A DNA stretch of 64,000 nucleotides. Origin: DATKXU01 sp035528905. GTDB taxonomy: Bacteria > Armatimonadota > UBA5829 > DTJY01. Location of the stretch: contig DATKXU010000060.1 of the NCBI GenBank assembly GCA_035528905.1, positions 45,343 through 109,342 of the forward strand, given 5' to 3'. The notes below the pieces were generated by a model, which was not told the origin of the DNA, did not search any database, and worked only from the letters and a program-made list of their open reading frames with translations. Both the position numbers and the translations under genes were made by a program. Positions 18,571-28,400 of the stretch are shown piece by piece. Position 1 is the stretch's first letter. Every line of letters begins with the position of its first letter.

Positions 18571-20049
18571 TTAGTCTATCACGATTGCGACAAGCCCCTC
18601 GCGCCCTTTGGCTCTGATTCGCAGCCGAAGTGTGTCGCCGGGCTTGAGGTCTTTGGTCAGAGCGTTGAACTCCTCCACTGATGTGATCGGCTGGCTGTTG
18701 GCGCGGACTATTACGAGTCCGGGCCGGAGGCCTTCCTGCGCGGCGCTGCTCCCGATAGATACCTTGGTGACCACCACGCCCTTAGCGCCTTCATCGAGGT
18801 TGTACTTCTTGGTGAGCTCCGGCGTGATATCCGCCATGCTGAATCCGAGTTTTGTGCTCGGTTCCTCGGCAGGCGCTTTCGCAGTTTCGATAGGTGGTGC
18901 CTCGCCGACAGTCACCGTGAGTGTCTTCTGTGCCTTGTCGCGGACGATAATGACGGGTACTTGCCTGCCCGGAGGGGTTGCTATGACGGTATCGCGGAAC
19001 TGAATCTCGTTTGTAACCTTCTTCCCATCAAACTCGGTGATGACGTCCTCGACCTGGAATCCGGCCTTGCCTGCCGGGCTGTCTAGGTCAATGGCGTTCA
19101 CGAACACACCCTCTTTCACACCGTAGAGCGCTTTTCTCTTCGGTGTGAGATCCTCAGGCACAAGACCCAGATAGCCGCGTGTTACTTTTCCTCTAGTTAT
19201 CAACTGGTCCAGGACGAATTTGGCTGTATTCGTCGGTATGGCAAAGCCGATTCCGATATTCGCCGCGCCCAATGGTGATTGGATCAGCGTATTTATGCCG
19301 ATCACCTCACCGTCAATGTTGACGAGAGGGCCGCCGCTGTTCCCAGGGTTGACAGAGGCGTCTGTCTGGATGAGGTTCGGGTAAAACCCTGCGCCTTCGG
19401 GCAGGGATGCCTGTCGTCCCGTCGCGCTGATGACGCCCAGCGTGACGGTCTGGTCGAGGTGGAACGGGCTCCCGATGGCGATAGCCCATGAGCCGACCTT
19501 AACCTTGCTGGAATCGCCCAGCTTTGCTGCCGGGAGGTCCTTCGCGTCTATTTTGACGACGGCGAGGTCGCTTCTCGGGTCTCGGCAGACCGTCCCCTGA
19601 AACTCACGGCCATCTTTCAGCGTGACCATTACCTTCTCTGCGCCCCCGGCTACGTGATCGTTCGTGAGTATATAGCCTTCACTGCGGACGATGACCCCGG
19701 AGCCATAGGTCTTGGGCGGTTGCTTCCCGGGTACTTCCGGACGAGGGACAGGGAAGGGAAAGTTTTTGAAGAACTCTTCGAGACCTGGCATCGTACCGTT
19801 GGTCTCGACAGTGCGAGTGCTGGTGATGCTGACTACCGATGGAACTACTTCGTCTACGATGGATGTGAAGGCGTCTTGGAGTTCGTGCAGAGCTGCGCAG
19901 TGCTCTTGGGCTGTGGCCTTCCGGTCAAGCGCATATGCGGCATCGCGGCCGGACAGATTGACCGCGAGCGAGATCCCGAGCGCCATGCTCAGCACTATGA
20001 CCAAAACAAGGCGTGCGCGCCGTGAAACGAGGGTTTTCATTCTATTCAC
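18571..20049 (-). CDS. degP: DegP/HtrA-type periplasmic serine protease
   Basis: The protein has 492 aa. The GTG start has AGGAGG upstream. The N-terminal hydrophobic segment (residues 13-31) is a signal anchor that places the enzyme outside the membrane. The trypsin-like domain carries the triad His132 (TNDHV), Asp161 (RSDLAVV) and Ser238 (PGNSGGP). Two PDZ domains follow (starting GYLGLVPEDL and LGFSMADITPEL). The protein degrades or refolds damaged envelope proteins. The adjacent ECF sigma/anti-sigma pair on the same strand upstream suggests an envelope-stress regulon, as for sigma-E and DegP, although no shared promoter was identified. Confidence 0.93.
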   Translation of the reverse strand: MNRMKTLVSRRARLVLVIVLSMALGISLAVNLSGRDAAYALDRKATAQEHCAALHELQDAFTSIVDEVVPSVVSITSTRTVETNGTMPGLEEFFKNFPFPVPRPEVPGKQPPKTYGSGVIVRSEGYILTNDHVAGGAEKVMVTLKDGREFQGTVCRDPRSDLAVVKIDAKDLPAAKLGDSSKVKVGSWAIAIGSPFHLDQTVTLGVISATGRQASLPEGAGFYPNLIQTDASVNPGNSGGPLVNIDGEVIGINTLIQSPLGAANIGIGFAIPTNTAKFVLDQLITRGKVTRGYLGLVPEDLTPKRKALYGVKEGVFVNAIDLDSPAGKAGFQVEDVITEFDGKKVTNEIQFRDTVIATPPGRQVPVIIVRDKAQKTLTVTVGEAPPIETAKAPAEEPSTKLGFSMADITPELTKKYNLDEGAKGVVVTKVSIGSSAAQEGLRPGLVIVRANSQPITSVEEFNALTKDLKPGDTLRLRIRAKGREGLVAIVID

Positions 20050-20224
20050 GCTTACCTACCTCCTAAGTGAACGTGCATTGGAGAATTGAGTTCTTATAGC
20101 GATTGTGCTGTTCCCGCGTCGGTCCAGCACAGCCATCCAAGGCATTGAGTTAGCATTTCACCGCTAGGGACAGTTGCCAATCGGGCCGGAGCACAGCCGA
20201 TCCCCAGAAGCGCTCCGGGCTCTG

Positions 20225-20803
20225 CTACTCGGAAGTGTAGCCAGTTTGTGTCAGAGTTGTGCTGGGGAAGGCGCTGTCGGGCGCTTTCGACAATTCCCAG
20301 TGGTGACTTGCCGATGCCGGCGCCGGGGCCGCGCCAAACGGTACAAACTCCTCCTCGGGAACTCGCGGAATGGTCGGTGTCAACCCGTGCTCAGCCGTTC
20401 CAATAAGCTGCGTGTCCGAAGGCAGCTGCGCAAGTAAGGGTTGATTCGTGCTCATCTGGCCCGCCCGGAGCATTAGCAGCACGGTGAACACGCTCAGCCC
20501 TGCGGCTGCCCACCTCAGCCTCGCGGGGAAGGCTGTGAGGTTTGCTTGCAAAGCTGCCAGAATGAGATTGCCTTTAGGGAGGGATAGCTGGTCAAGCCGC
20601 GCGCATATGCGGTTTGCCAGGTCGCTTGTAGGACGCTGTGCACACAGGCTCCCCAGGGCTTTCTTCACACCAAGAAGGGATTCAAACTCCAGAGTGCACT
20701 CGCCGCAGTCGCTCAAGTGCTGACGGACAGCAAGCATCTCCAGACCGGACAACTCGCAGTCTACGTATGCGGATATCAGACTCTGGACTTTGCGGCAGTT
20801 CAT
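20225..20803 (-). CDS. Zinc-binding transmembrane anti-sigma factor
   Basis: The protein has 192 aa from the ATG at 20803, which has GGGAGG upstream; a GTG at 20830 overlaps the sigma gene and is less likely. The N-terminal ZAS motif HLSDCGEC (H-x3-C-x2-C) with an earlier cysteine in YVDCELSG is the zinc site of ECF anti-sigma factors. One membrane segment lies near residues 92-112 (LRWAAAGLSVFTVLLML), and a proline- and alanine-rich tail of ~80 residues would be outside. It starts 23 nt after the sigma factor stop and should hold that sigma factor inactive until an envelope signal arrives. Confidence 0.87.
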   Translation of the reverse strand: MNCRKVQSLISAYVDCELSGLEMLAVRQHLSDCGECTLEFESLLGVKKALGSLCAQRPTSDLANRICARLDQLSLPKGNLILAALQANLTAFPARLRWAAAGLSVFTVLLMLRAGQMSTNQPLLAQLPSDTQLIGTAEHGLTPTIPRVPEEEFVPFGAAPAPASASHHWELSKAPDSAFPSTTLTQTGYTSE

Positions 20804-20826
20804 GGCTGTTCCTCCCAACGATGCGC

Positions 20827-21414
20827 TCATTCGAGATACGATTTCAGCTTCTCTCTCAGCAGTTTTCTACCCCTATGAAGCCGTGATCGAACGGTTCCGA
20901 TGGAGCACCCCATGACATCACTTATCTCTTCGTATGACAGCCCCTCGATGTCGGAGAGGATCACCGTGGCCCGGAAATCCTCGGAGAGCGTGTTCAAGGC
21001 GGCCTGCATCTCACCGTCGAGCTCGTGTGACAGCGTGAGTGCTTCCGGGCCTTCCGCCGAATCAGGGAGGTCGAGCGCGGTCTCGCCTTCCTCCTGTCGG
21101 ACCGGCTCGTCGAGGGACCGCATGCTAAACTTCGGGCGGCGGCGGAACCAATCAATGAAGATATTCGACATGATGCGGTAGAGCCAATTGTCGAATGGCA
21201 TGTGGCGCTTATAGTTGCCGAAGAAGCGATATGCCTTCAGGAACGTATCCTGGGTTAGGTCCTCTGCATCCGCATGATTTCCTGTCATGCGATATGCCAC
21301 GTTGTAGGCCTGCTTGTGGTGTCTGTGGACGAGCTCGTCAAAGATCTTTCTATCTTCGTTCTGGCAGGCTAGGCTCATTCTGTCGCTGAGCTCTACCATT
21401 TTCTTGCTCCTCAC
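20827..21414 (-). CDS. rpoE: ECF-family RNA polymerase sigma factor
   Basis: The protein has 195 aa. Region 2 is clear (YNVAYRMTGNHADAEDLTQDTFLKAYRFF, split here as NHADAEDLTQ and DTFLKAYRF), followed by the -10-reading helix NIFIDWFRRR. Region 4 (LSYEEISDVMGCSIGTVRSRLHRGRKLL) reads the -35. There is no region 1.1 or 3, as expected for ECF/sigma-W-like factors. It is paired with its anti-sigma factor downstream, and htrA follows. Alternative starts at 21399 are possible. The gene symbol is generic for the family. Confidence 0.9.
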   Translation of the reverse strand: MRSKKMVELSDRMSLACQNEDRKIFDELVHRHHKQAYNVAYRMTGNHADAEDLTQDTFLKAYRFFGNYKRHMPFDNWLYRIMSNIFIDWFRRRPKFSMRSLDEPVRQEEGETALDLPDSAEGPEALTLSHELDGEMQAALNTLSEDFRATVILSDIEGLSYEEISDVMGCSIGTVRSRLHRGRKLLREKLKSYLE

Positions 21415-21616
21415 CGCTATCTTACTATACGGCGGTTCTTGCCGAACGGTTCCCCATGGGCCGGCGTTGGTTGCCAGCAGGTTTCATTGGTCTACCACTA
21501 CATTATACTTGAAAGTGCTTGCTGCGGCAAGTTCCGGTCGAGACTGCACGGCCCGGCTTGACTCAGCCGGCGGGCCAGACTATAATTTCACCGATTGCTC
21601 TAGGCGCGATGTGCCT

Positions 21617-22420
21617 ATGACGGAGTGGGCCGCTGGACTCAGGGCGCCCCAGGTGGATATATTGCAGAGAGAGACTCCCATACCTTATCTTTCCATAGTC
21701 ATCCCAGCGTACAATGAAGGAAAGCGGATCGGCACATCGCTGGATAGGATAGCGGATTACCTTGGCGCGCAGGCGTATACCTACGAGGTATTGGTTGTTG
21801 ATGATGGCAGCAGGGACGGCACTTTCGGAATATGCCGGGCTTTTGCGTCGAAGCACGGGTGGCTCAAAGCTCTCCGCTGTTCCGTGAATCGTGGCAAGGG
21901 GCATGCTATCCGCATGGGCGTCTTAGCTGCAGAGGGAGAGCACATTCTGGTATGCGATGCTGACCTCGCGACGCCCATCGAAGAGATCGCTGGATTCTGG
22001 CGGTACTTGGAAGAGGGTGCAGACATAGTCATCGCATCAAGGCCGCTCCGGGAGTCTCGTCTACTGAAGCGCCAGCCGCCATATAGGGAGTTGGCGGGGC
22101 GCATCTTCAATCTCCTCGTGCGCGCCGTGGCCGTTCGCGGCATACATGATACCCAGTGCGGTTTCAAGCTCATCCGCGGCAAGGCGGCGGGAAGCATATT
22201 CCCTCTGTGCTCGTCGAACGGCTTCAGCTTCGATATCGAGGTTCTCCATGTAGCCCAGAAACTCGGGTTTCGGATCAAGGAGGTGCCTGTGCATTGGTTT
22301 CACAGGCAGGGATCGAAGGTGAAACTCCTCCGCGATGGAGTGCGTATGCTGTTCGATCTGCTGAAGATTTGCGTGCGTCACCGTGGTTTGGCAAAGTGTG
22401 GTCGGCATGAGGGCGGATGA
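21617..22420 (+). CDS. Dolichyl-phosphate-glucose-type glycosyltransferase (GT2)
   Basis: The protein has 267 aa from the ATG at 21617; the longer frame begins inside the antisense sigma gene and is rejected. The GT-A signature is complete: LSIVIPAYNEGKRI, VLVVDDGSRDGT, NRGKGHAIRMG and the metal-binding CDADLATP, then HDTQCGFKLIRG. These are hallmarks of polyprenyl-phosphate hexose synthases (ALG5/DPM1 type), which load a sugar on a lipid carrier at the cytoplasmic face. There is no C-terminal TM domain. The gene overlaps the following methyltransferase by 14 nt, so the two are translationally coupled. Confidence 0.87.
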   Translation: MTEWAAGLRAPQVDILQRETPIPYLSIVIPAYNEGKRIGTSLDRIADYLGAQAYTYEVLVVDDGSRDGTFGICRAFASKHGWLKALRCSVNRGKGHAIRMGVLAAEGEHILVCDADLATPIEEIAGFWRYLEEGADIVIASRPLRESRLLKRQPPYRELAGRIFNLLVRAVAVRGIHDTQCGFKLIRGKAAGSIFPLCSSNGFSFDIEVLHVAQKLGFRIKEVPVHWFHRQGSKVKLLRDGVRMLFDLLKICVRHRGLAKCGRHEGG

Positions 22421-23162
22421 ATTCTCGAAGATGCGGGCGCTTGAGGCGACCCATTGGTGGTTCCAAGGGCGGCGTGCCTTGCTGCGCAGTCTGGTCGAGA
22501 GACTGCCTCTTTGGGATGCGTTGATTCTCGACGCGGGGTGCGGCACCGGATATGCGCGCGGCGAACTGGGCAGGGCTGGGACCGTGATCGGGCTTGATGC
22601 CTCGCCTGAAGTCTTCGCTCAGCAATCCGGCGATCGAGTCATGGGGTGCTTGGGCCTCATCGAGCGGGCTCCTTTCAAGGAGACGGTGTTCGATTTGGTC
22701 GTGGCGCTCGACCTGCTGGAGCACCTGGAGGACGATGAGGGGGCGCTCAGGGAGATCTATCGCGTTTGCAGGCCCGGCGGGCATCTAGTTTTGACCGCTC
22801 CCGCCTATCAATGGGTCTGGAGCCGCCATGACGAGGCCCTGGGCCATTGTCGGCGGTATTCGGCGGCCGATCTGGCAAAGAAAGTGCGTTCGGCAGGCTT
22901 CACGATTCGCAGACTGTCCTACATGGTAACGGCCGTATTCCCGGCCGCTGCAGCATATCGGCTCATGCGGAGACGGTCACGCGCGGGGAGTGATCTTTTC
23001 CGCGTGCCTGAGCCTGTGAACGCGTTGCTGGGGGCTTTGATGAGGCTGGAGTCCCGGCTGGTGTGGAATGTGAGCTTGCCATTCGGCCTGAGCGTGTTCT
23101 TGGCAGCGCAGAAAGAGCCAGGCGGGCACGAAGCCGTCCAGAATCGGGAGAGAAGCAGGTGA
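22407..23162 (+). CDS. SAM-dependent methyltransferase (class I)
   Basis: The protein has 251 aa starting at 22407, overlapping the glycosyltransferase end. The SAM-binding motif ILDAGCGTGYARGEL is near residue 40, the acidic VIGLDASPE follows, and the post-I motif FDLVVALDLLEHLEDDEGAL is the methyltransferase-11/23 pattern. The preceding region ATHWWFQGRRALL is typical of methyltransferases in cell-surface sugar or lipid clusters. The C-terminal part has hydrophobic helices. The substrate is unknown; the neighbours suggest a lipid-linked saccharide. Confidence 0.85.
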   Translation: MRADEFSKMRALEATHWWFQGRRALLRSLVERLPLWDALILDAGCGTGYARGELGRAGTVIGLDASPEVFAQQSGDRVMGCLGLIERAPFKETVFDLVVALDLLEHLEDDEGALREIYRVCRPGGHLVLTAPAYQWVWSRHDEALGHCRRYSAADLAKKVRSAGFTIRRLSYMVTAVFPAAAAYRLMRRRSRAGSDLFRVPEPVNALLGALMRLESRLVWNVSLPFGLSVFLAAQKEPGGHEAVQNRERSR

Positions 23163-24019
23163 GCGTAGGTGACATACTAGCTCCAATGGCCGTGGTAGCT
23201 GCCTTGGGCCTGATCGTCTATGCATTCCTTGTCGAGCCCTACTGGATTCGGCTTTCTGAGGTTGACATTCGCATCGAGGGTCTGCCCGAATCGCTCGACG
23301 GTTTCAAGATTTGCCATCTATCGGACACGCACACATCCCGGTACGGCAGGCTGGAGAGAAAGCTGAGTAAGCTGCTCTCCGGCATAGAAGCGGATCTGTG
23401 CGTCATCACGGGCGATCTGCTCAATGCGAAAGCTGGAAGGGAAGCACTTCGGCGGGTGCTGAGCTTATTCAACCCCAGGTTCGGTTTTTTTGCCGTGCTT
23501 GGTAACGGCGACTACAAGCCGCAGATACTTCTCCCAGAGTGCGTTGGTGAGTTGGAGCAGTTGGGCATACAGCTCCTGCAAAATAGTTCCGCAACCCTCT
23601 TGCCAAATGGCTTGGAAATGTCTATAATAGGAGTAGAGGATCCTTTTCTAGGGCTGGATGACATAGCCCGTGCGATGTCCGGAGCGGCTGAAGGGGGGTT
23701 CAAGCTTCTTCTCGCGCATTCACCCGATGTTGTGGTGGAGGCAGCCGGCCAGCCGCTGGATTTGATTCTAGCCGGGCACACGCACGGGGGGCAAGTTCGG
23801 ATCCCCGCGATCGGGGCGTTTTGGCTGCACTGCCGGTATCGGCTTGGAATATCGGGCGGCTGCTATGGGCCGGAGGTGCTCTCGCGAGCGTTGAAGCGGG
23901 ATGTGGGAAGGCTGCAGATGTACGTGAATCGCGGGGTGGCGTCGGGTACGCTAAGCCCGAGATTCATGTGTCCGCCGGAAGTGGCGTTGATTACTTTGCA
24001 TCGGAGGTTTCGGGCGTAG
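23159..24019 (+). CDS. Membrane-anchored metallophosphoesterase (YkuE-like)
   Basis: The protein has 286 aa. Its GTG overlaps the methyltransferase stop by 4 nt (GTGA). An N-terminal TM segment (PMAVVAALGLIVYAFLV) precedes the calcineurin-like core: HLSDTHTSRYG, VITGDLLN, GNGDY, LAHSPD and AGHTHGGQV. Most relatives have GNHD where this protein has GNGD, so the histidine that contacts phosphate is replaced; the other metal ligands are present. YkuE-like enzymes hydrolyse phosphomonoesters or lipid pyrophosphates at the membrane, which would suit the lipid-sugar genes upstream. The activity is unproven. Confidence 0.85.
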   Translation: MSVGDILAPMAVVAALGLIVYAFLVEPYWIRLSEVDIRIEGLPESLDGFKICHLSDTHTSRYGRLERKLSKLLSGIEADLCVITGDLLNAKAGREALRRVLSLFNPRFGFFAVLGNGDYKPQILLPECVGELEQLGIQLLQNSSATLLPNGLEMSIIGVEDPFLGLDDIARAMSGAAEGGFKLLLAHSPDVVVEAAGQPLDLILAGHTHGGQVRIPAIGAFWLHCRYRLGISGGCYGPEVLSRALKRDVGRLQMYVNRGVASGTLSPRFMCPPEVALITLHRRFRA

Positions 24020-24216
24020 CGCAAATATGGTATATCCAAGATGGAAAACTGGTAATTTCACCAGTTGACATAGATTACGTGGGATGTGAGAATTGGGTTG
24101 TAGGCATGTGACAGTTTCCCACTAGGTAGTAGAGTAACATCGAGTATTTCATAACACCTGCGGAGGTGACACGCATCCGGTAATTGAATATTGGAAGGAA
24201 AGGCAGGTGAGGGCCG

Positions 24217-24405
24217 ATGCAAGACAGAAGGCGCGTTGACCTGATCTTTCCTCGGAGCGGCCAAGTTCTGCTGATCTATGTGCCCACCTCGATGGTCGAG
24301 TGGGTGGCACGGCGCAATCTTCAAGTGTTATTATCATTATACAAAGCGGACGCTCTGAGCGGTCACGCCGGTAACCCAGGCAGCATGCATCTGTACCCAT
24401 CTTAA
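24217..24405 (+). CDS. Possible 62-aa small protein
   Basis: An ATG at 24217 is preceded by a GGTGAGG-type ribosome site, and the ORF ends 15 nt before a strong terminator, so it forms a plausible one-gene transcript. The translation begins MQDRRRVDLIFPRSGQ and contains a short hydrophobic stretch (VLLIYVPTSMVEWV). I do not recognise it. Codon quality looks acceptable, but the length is short, so the call rests mainly on the flanking signals. Confidence 0.4.
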   Translation: MQDRRRVDLIFPRSGQVLLIYVPTSMVEWVARRNLQVLLSLYKADALSGHAGNPGSMHLYPS

Positions 24406-24420
24406 TCGAAAACCTCCGTA

Positions 24421-24460
24421 GAGACAGGCCGGGACGAATAATCCCGGCCTGTCTCATTTT
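24421..24460 (+). terminator. Strong rho-independent terminator
   Basis: A perfect 14-bp stem (24421-24434 with 24442-24455) with a 7-nt loop is followed by CATTTT. It closes either the small ORF at 24217 or the whole glycosyltransferase-phosphoesterase transcript. Confidence 0.85.
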
Positions 24461-24663
24461 GCGCTTGGCGCAGCGTTTGCGGAAGTCTCCTGTTCTCGCC
24501 TCCATGTCAGCTCGCGGCCACAGCAGCGTGCTTCGATCTCAGTATGCTCTTTCTTGCCCGCGCTGCTCCATGCAGGAATGCGCGCTGACCGTGGTGAAAG
24601 CCACTGGGGAAGGCCTCAGTGGGCATATCGCCGGTGGGCATAGACTCAGAGCAGGAGGAGTTT

Positions 24664-24981
24664 ATGGTGAGTCGCATGAACAGGCGGGAATTCCTGGAGA
24701 CCGGCGGAAAGGCGGCGTTGGGAGTCGGACTCGGGATGGCGGTGGCAGACGCCCTTGCGACCCCTACCTATGCCCAGGAGCCCAAAGTCTCGGCGAATGA
24801 GAAGATTGTGCTTGGCATTATCGGCGTCGGTGGCATGGGCGAAGGGAACATGCAGGGCTTCATGAAGCACTCGCAAGCCGAGGTGGCGGCCGTGTGCGAT
24901 GTTCATCAGAGCCGCCTGAACAGGGCCGCCGACATGGTAGAAAAGAAGTACGGACGGAAGCCGATGGATGTCCAGTCCTAG
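24664..24981 (+). pseudogene. Truncated Gfo/Idh/MocA-family oxidoreductase (Tat-exported N-terminus)
   Basis: From the ATG at 24664 (AGGAGG upstream) the 105-aa product has a twin-arginine signal (NRREFLETGGKAALGVGLG) and the start of a dinucleotide-binding Rossmann fold (IVLGIIGVGGMGEGNMQGF, then VAAVCDVHQSRL). Family members continue for another 300 residues with the substrate domain. Here translation stops right after YGRKPMD, and no continuation is recognisable in the next 500 bases. It is therefore a 3'-deleted pseudogene, although the signal and ribosome site are intact. Confidence 0.8.
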
Positions 24982-25478
24982 CGCCGTGAGTATCGAAAGC
25001 CCTGGAAGCTCCCGATTTACAAGATGACTTGACCCAGGCTGCCGCGTATCATTCCGGCTCTGCCGTGTTGCCAACCAGCGCTGGATCTCGGATGGCGGCG
25101 ACACGGCAGGTGCACCCTCACCTCTGGCGGCATAACCCCCTTCTGCCGAAAACGCCGGAGTATCGCGTTTGGTCGCCTGCAAGCGCTGGGGTATCAAACT
25201 GTGACAGAGAAGGCTTCAAAATTTACGCTTCTTGACTTGGACAGCTTGTGCTTCTTGCTGGTAGAATGTTATGCGACAGGCGACAGATCGGCTGCTTGTC
25301 TTGACGGACGAATTCGGTAAGGCCTGGCCTTGCCATATTCGTTTGGGAGGCTCTCGCGGTGCCCTGGCGGGCGTCTGATCTCCTGCGGAGAAGCGTGTAT
25401 GGTTGATATTCCCAGCAGGAAACGGCCTCTTGGCCGAGAACTCTGGGATTGAGTATCGCCCTCAAAAGGAAGTGCGGC
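24982..25478. other. Gap without a recognisable gene
   Basis: Nearly 500 bases separate the truncated oxidoreductase from dnaE. ORFs here are short and do not look like protein. The stretch is presumably what remains after the deletion that removed the oxidoreductase C-terminus, plus the dnaE leader. I see no convincing promoter box pair or RNA structure. Confidence 0.4.
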
Positions 25479-28400
25479 ATGTCGGATCCTGACTTTGTAC
25501 ATCTGCACACCCACTCAGAATACAGCCTCCTGGATGGGGCATGCCGAATCTCCTCTCTTGCAAACCGCGCGGCTGAGCTGGACATGCCGGCCTTGGCGCT
25601 CACCGACCACGGTGTCATGTACGGTGTTGTGGACTTCTACGAGCAATGTAAGGAGCGCGGCATCAAGCCGATTATCGGCTGCGAAGTCTATGTCGCACCA
25701 AGAGCGCGCACAGGCCGCAATCCGAAGCTCGACAACTTCCAGTACCATCTTGTCCTCCTCGCCAAGGACATAACGGGCTACCGAAATCTCCTCAAGCTCG
25801 TGAGCAAGGGATTCCTCGAGGGCTTTTACTACAAGCCGAGGGTAGACCGGGAGCTATTGGCCGAGCACAGAGAGGGCCTCATCGCGCTGACGGCATGCCT
25901 CGGCGGCGAGATTCCCGAATATATTCGGGCGGGTCAGCTCGATAAGGCTAGAGAAACCGCCTGCGCCTACCGCGAGATATTCGGCCCTGATAACCTCTAC
26001 CTCGAACTCCAGGACCACGGACTGAGAGACCAGAAGCCGGTGAACGAGTTTCTCGTGCAGTTGTCCGGCGAGCTCGGACTTCCGCTGGTCGCAACGAACG
26101 ACACGCACTACATGGGCCGGCAGGATGCCGAGGCGCACCAGGTGCTTCTCTGCATACAAACAGGAACCACAATTGACCAGCCAAAGATCAGCTTCGGCTC
26201 GAACGAGTTCTACTTCAAGAGCCGGCGGGAGATGGCGCAGGTGTTCGCTGACCATCCCGAGGCGCTGGCAAACACTGCAGAGATAGCGTCCAGGTGCAAC
26301 CTGGAACTGGACTTTTCCACCATCTACCTCCCGCAGTTCGAGCCGCCCGGCGGCCTGGGCGCCGAAGCGTACCTGGAGCAGCTTTGCCGCGAAGGCCTTC
26401 ACCGGCGATACCCCGAAGAGGGACCAGAGATCAAGCAGAGGCTGGAGTATGAGCTGAGCGTGATCTGCGAGAAAGGGCTTGCAGGCTACTTCCTGATAGT
26501 CTCGGACTTCATGTCCTACGCCAAGAACAGGGGCATCCTGGTCGGTCCGGGACGCGGCTCTGGAGCGGGCAGCCTGGTCTCGTACGTGCTCGGCATAACG
26601 AACATCGACCCGCTGAAATACGGCCTGCTTTTCGAGCGGTTCCTGACACCGGGGCGCATTACTATGCCGGACTTCGACCTCGATTTCGCGGATACGCGGA
26701 GGGAAGAGGTCATCCAGTATGTGCGCGCGAAGTACGGCGACGACCGGGTCGCTCAGATAGTCACCTTCGGAACCATGGGCGCGAGAGCGGCGGTCCGTGA
26801 CTGCGGCCGCGCGCTGAACATGCCACTGGCCGAGGTGGACCGGATCGCCAGGATGGTGCCGGAAACCTTGAACATCACGCTGGACGATGCCTTGGAAGCC
26901 TCGCCCGAGCTTCAGGACAGCTGCCGGAAAGACGAAGATGTGCGCAGGCTCATCGACACAGCGAAGGCACTTGAGGGCCTCGCACGGCATTCCTCAGTCC
27001 ATGCGGCGGGTGTCCTCATATCAAAGGATCCGCTCACGGACCATGTCCCGCTTCAACGGCCGAACGAGGGTGGAAGCGCCGTTGCAGGCTTCGACAAGAA
27101 CATGCTGGAGAAGATCGGCCTGCTCAAGATAGACTTCCTCGGCCTGCGTACCTTGTCCGTTGTTGATGACTGCATCAAGATGGTGGAGAAAGACCGGGGC
27201 GTCAAGATAGACCTGGACGCCATCGGGTTCGATGACGAGAAGGTGTACCGGACGCTGCAGGCGGGCGAGACAACGGGCGTATTCCAACTTGAAAGCTCCG
27301 GCATGCGCCAACTGCTGAAGGATTTGAAGCCGGAGTGCTTTGAGGACCTCGTTCCCGTGGTCGCGCTTTTCCGCCCGGGTCCGCTCGGCAGCGGAATGGT
27401 CAGCGATTTCGTCATGCGGAAGCGGGGCCGTGCTCCTGTTGCCCACATTCACCCTCGCTGCGCGCATATTCTCGAAGACACGCATGGCGTGCTCCTTTAC
27501 CAGGAGCAGGTCATGCGGATTGCCATGGAGCTGGCTTCGTTCTCGCCCGTGGAAGCGGATGCCCTTCGCTCGGCGATGGGGAAAAAGAATCAGGATAAGA
27601 TCGAGCAGCTCCGGCAGGTCTTCATTGATGGCGCGGTCGCCAACGGCTTGAAGGGAGAGGAAGCCGAGAGAATATACGACGTGATGGCCAATTTCGGCTC
27701 CTATGGCTTCAACAAGTCCCATACGGCTTGCTATGCAGTCGTGGCGTATCACACCGCGTACCTGAAAGCCAGTTATCCCGCGGAGTACATGGCTGCCCTG
27801 CTGACCAGCATCATGGACAACAAGGCTAAGGTTGCCGCGTATGTGGATGAGTGCCGGCGCATGAAGCTGGCGGTGCTCCCGCCGGATATAAACACGAGCG
27901 AGGTTGACTTCAGCGTTGAGGGCGATGCCATCCGTTTCGGGCTTGCGGCAATCAAGAACGTCGGCCGCGGAGTGATTGATGCCATCCTCGCTGAGCGCCG
28001 CGAGAGAGGACCGTTCACGTCCCTTCACGAGTTCTGCCGCCGGATCTGTGATTCTACCGTGACTCGAAGCGCCGTCGAATGTCTGATCAGGGCGGGTGCG
28101 TTCGACTGCATGAACCAGAACAGGGCGCAGCTCCTCCATGTGCTGGAGGATGCCATGGGTCAAGCCGCGCGCTCCCAGCGCGACAAGCGCAACGGACAGG
28201 GCTCGCTTTTCGGCGATGTGGCAGCGGAGGAAGAGGCGTCCTACCTGGAGCCTAAGGCCCTGCCGCAGGTTCAGGAGTTCTCACGCGATGAGCTGCTTGC
28301 CATGGAGAAGCAATTGCTCGGCCTGTACATTTCTGACCATCCTCTGCTCCAGTACACAGAGAGACTGGAGAAGCTCACCAACACCTTGAGCGACCAGCTC

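Noticed and set aside
21314..21616. N-terminal extension of the glycosyltransferase frame
   Set aside because: It runs antisense into the sigma factor gene and lacks protein-like composition; the ATG at 21617 precedes the conserved GT domain.
25854..28163. Large minus-strand open frames inside dnaE
   Set aside because: They lie entirely within the DNA polymerase gene, have no ribosome-binding sites and no domain signal; they follow from GC-rich codon bias.
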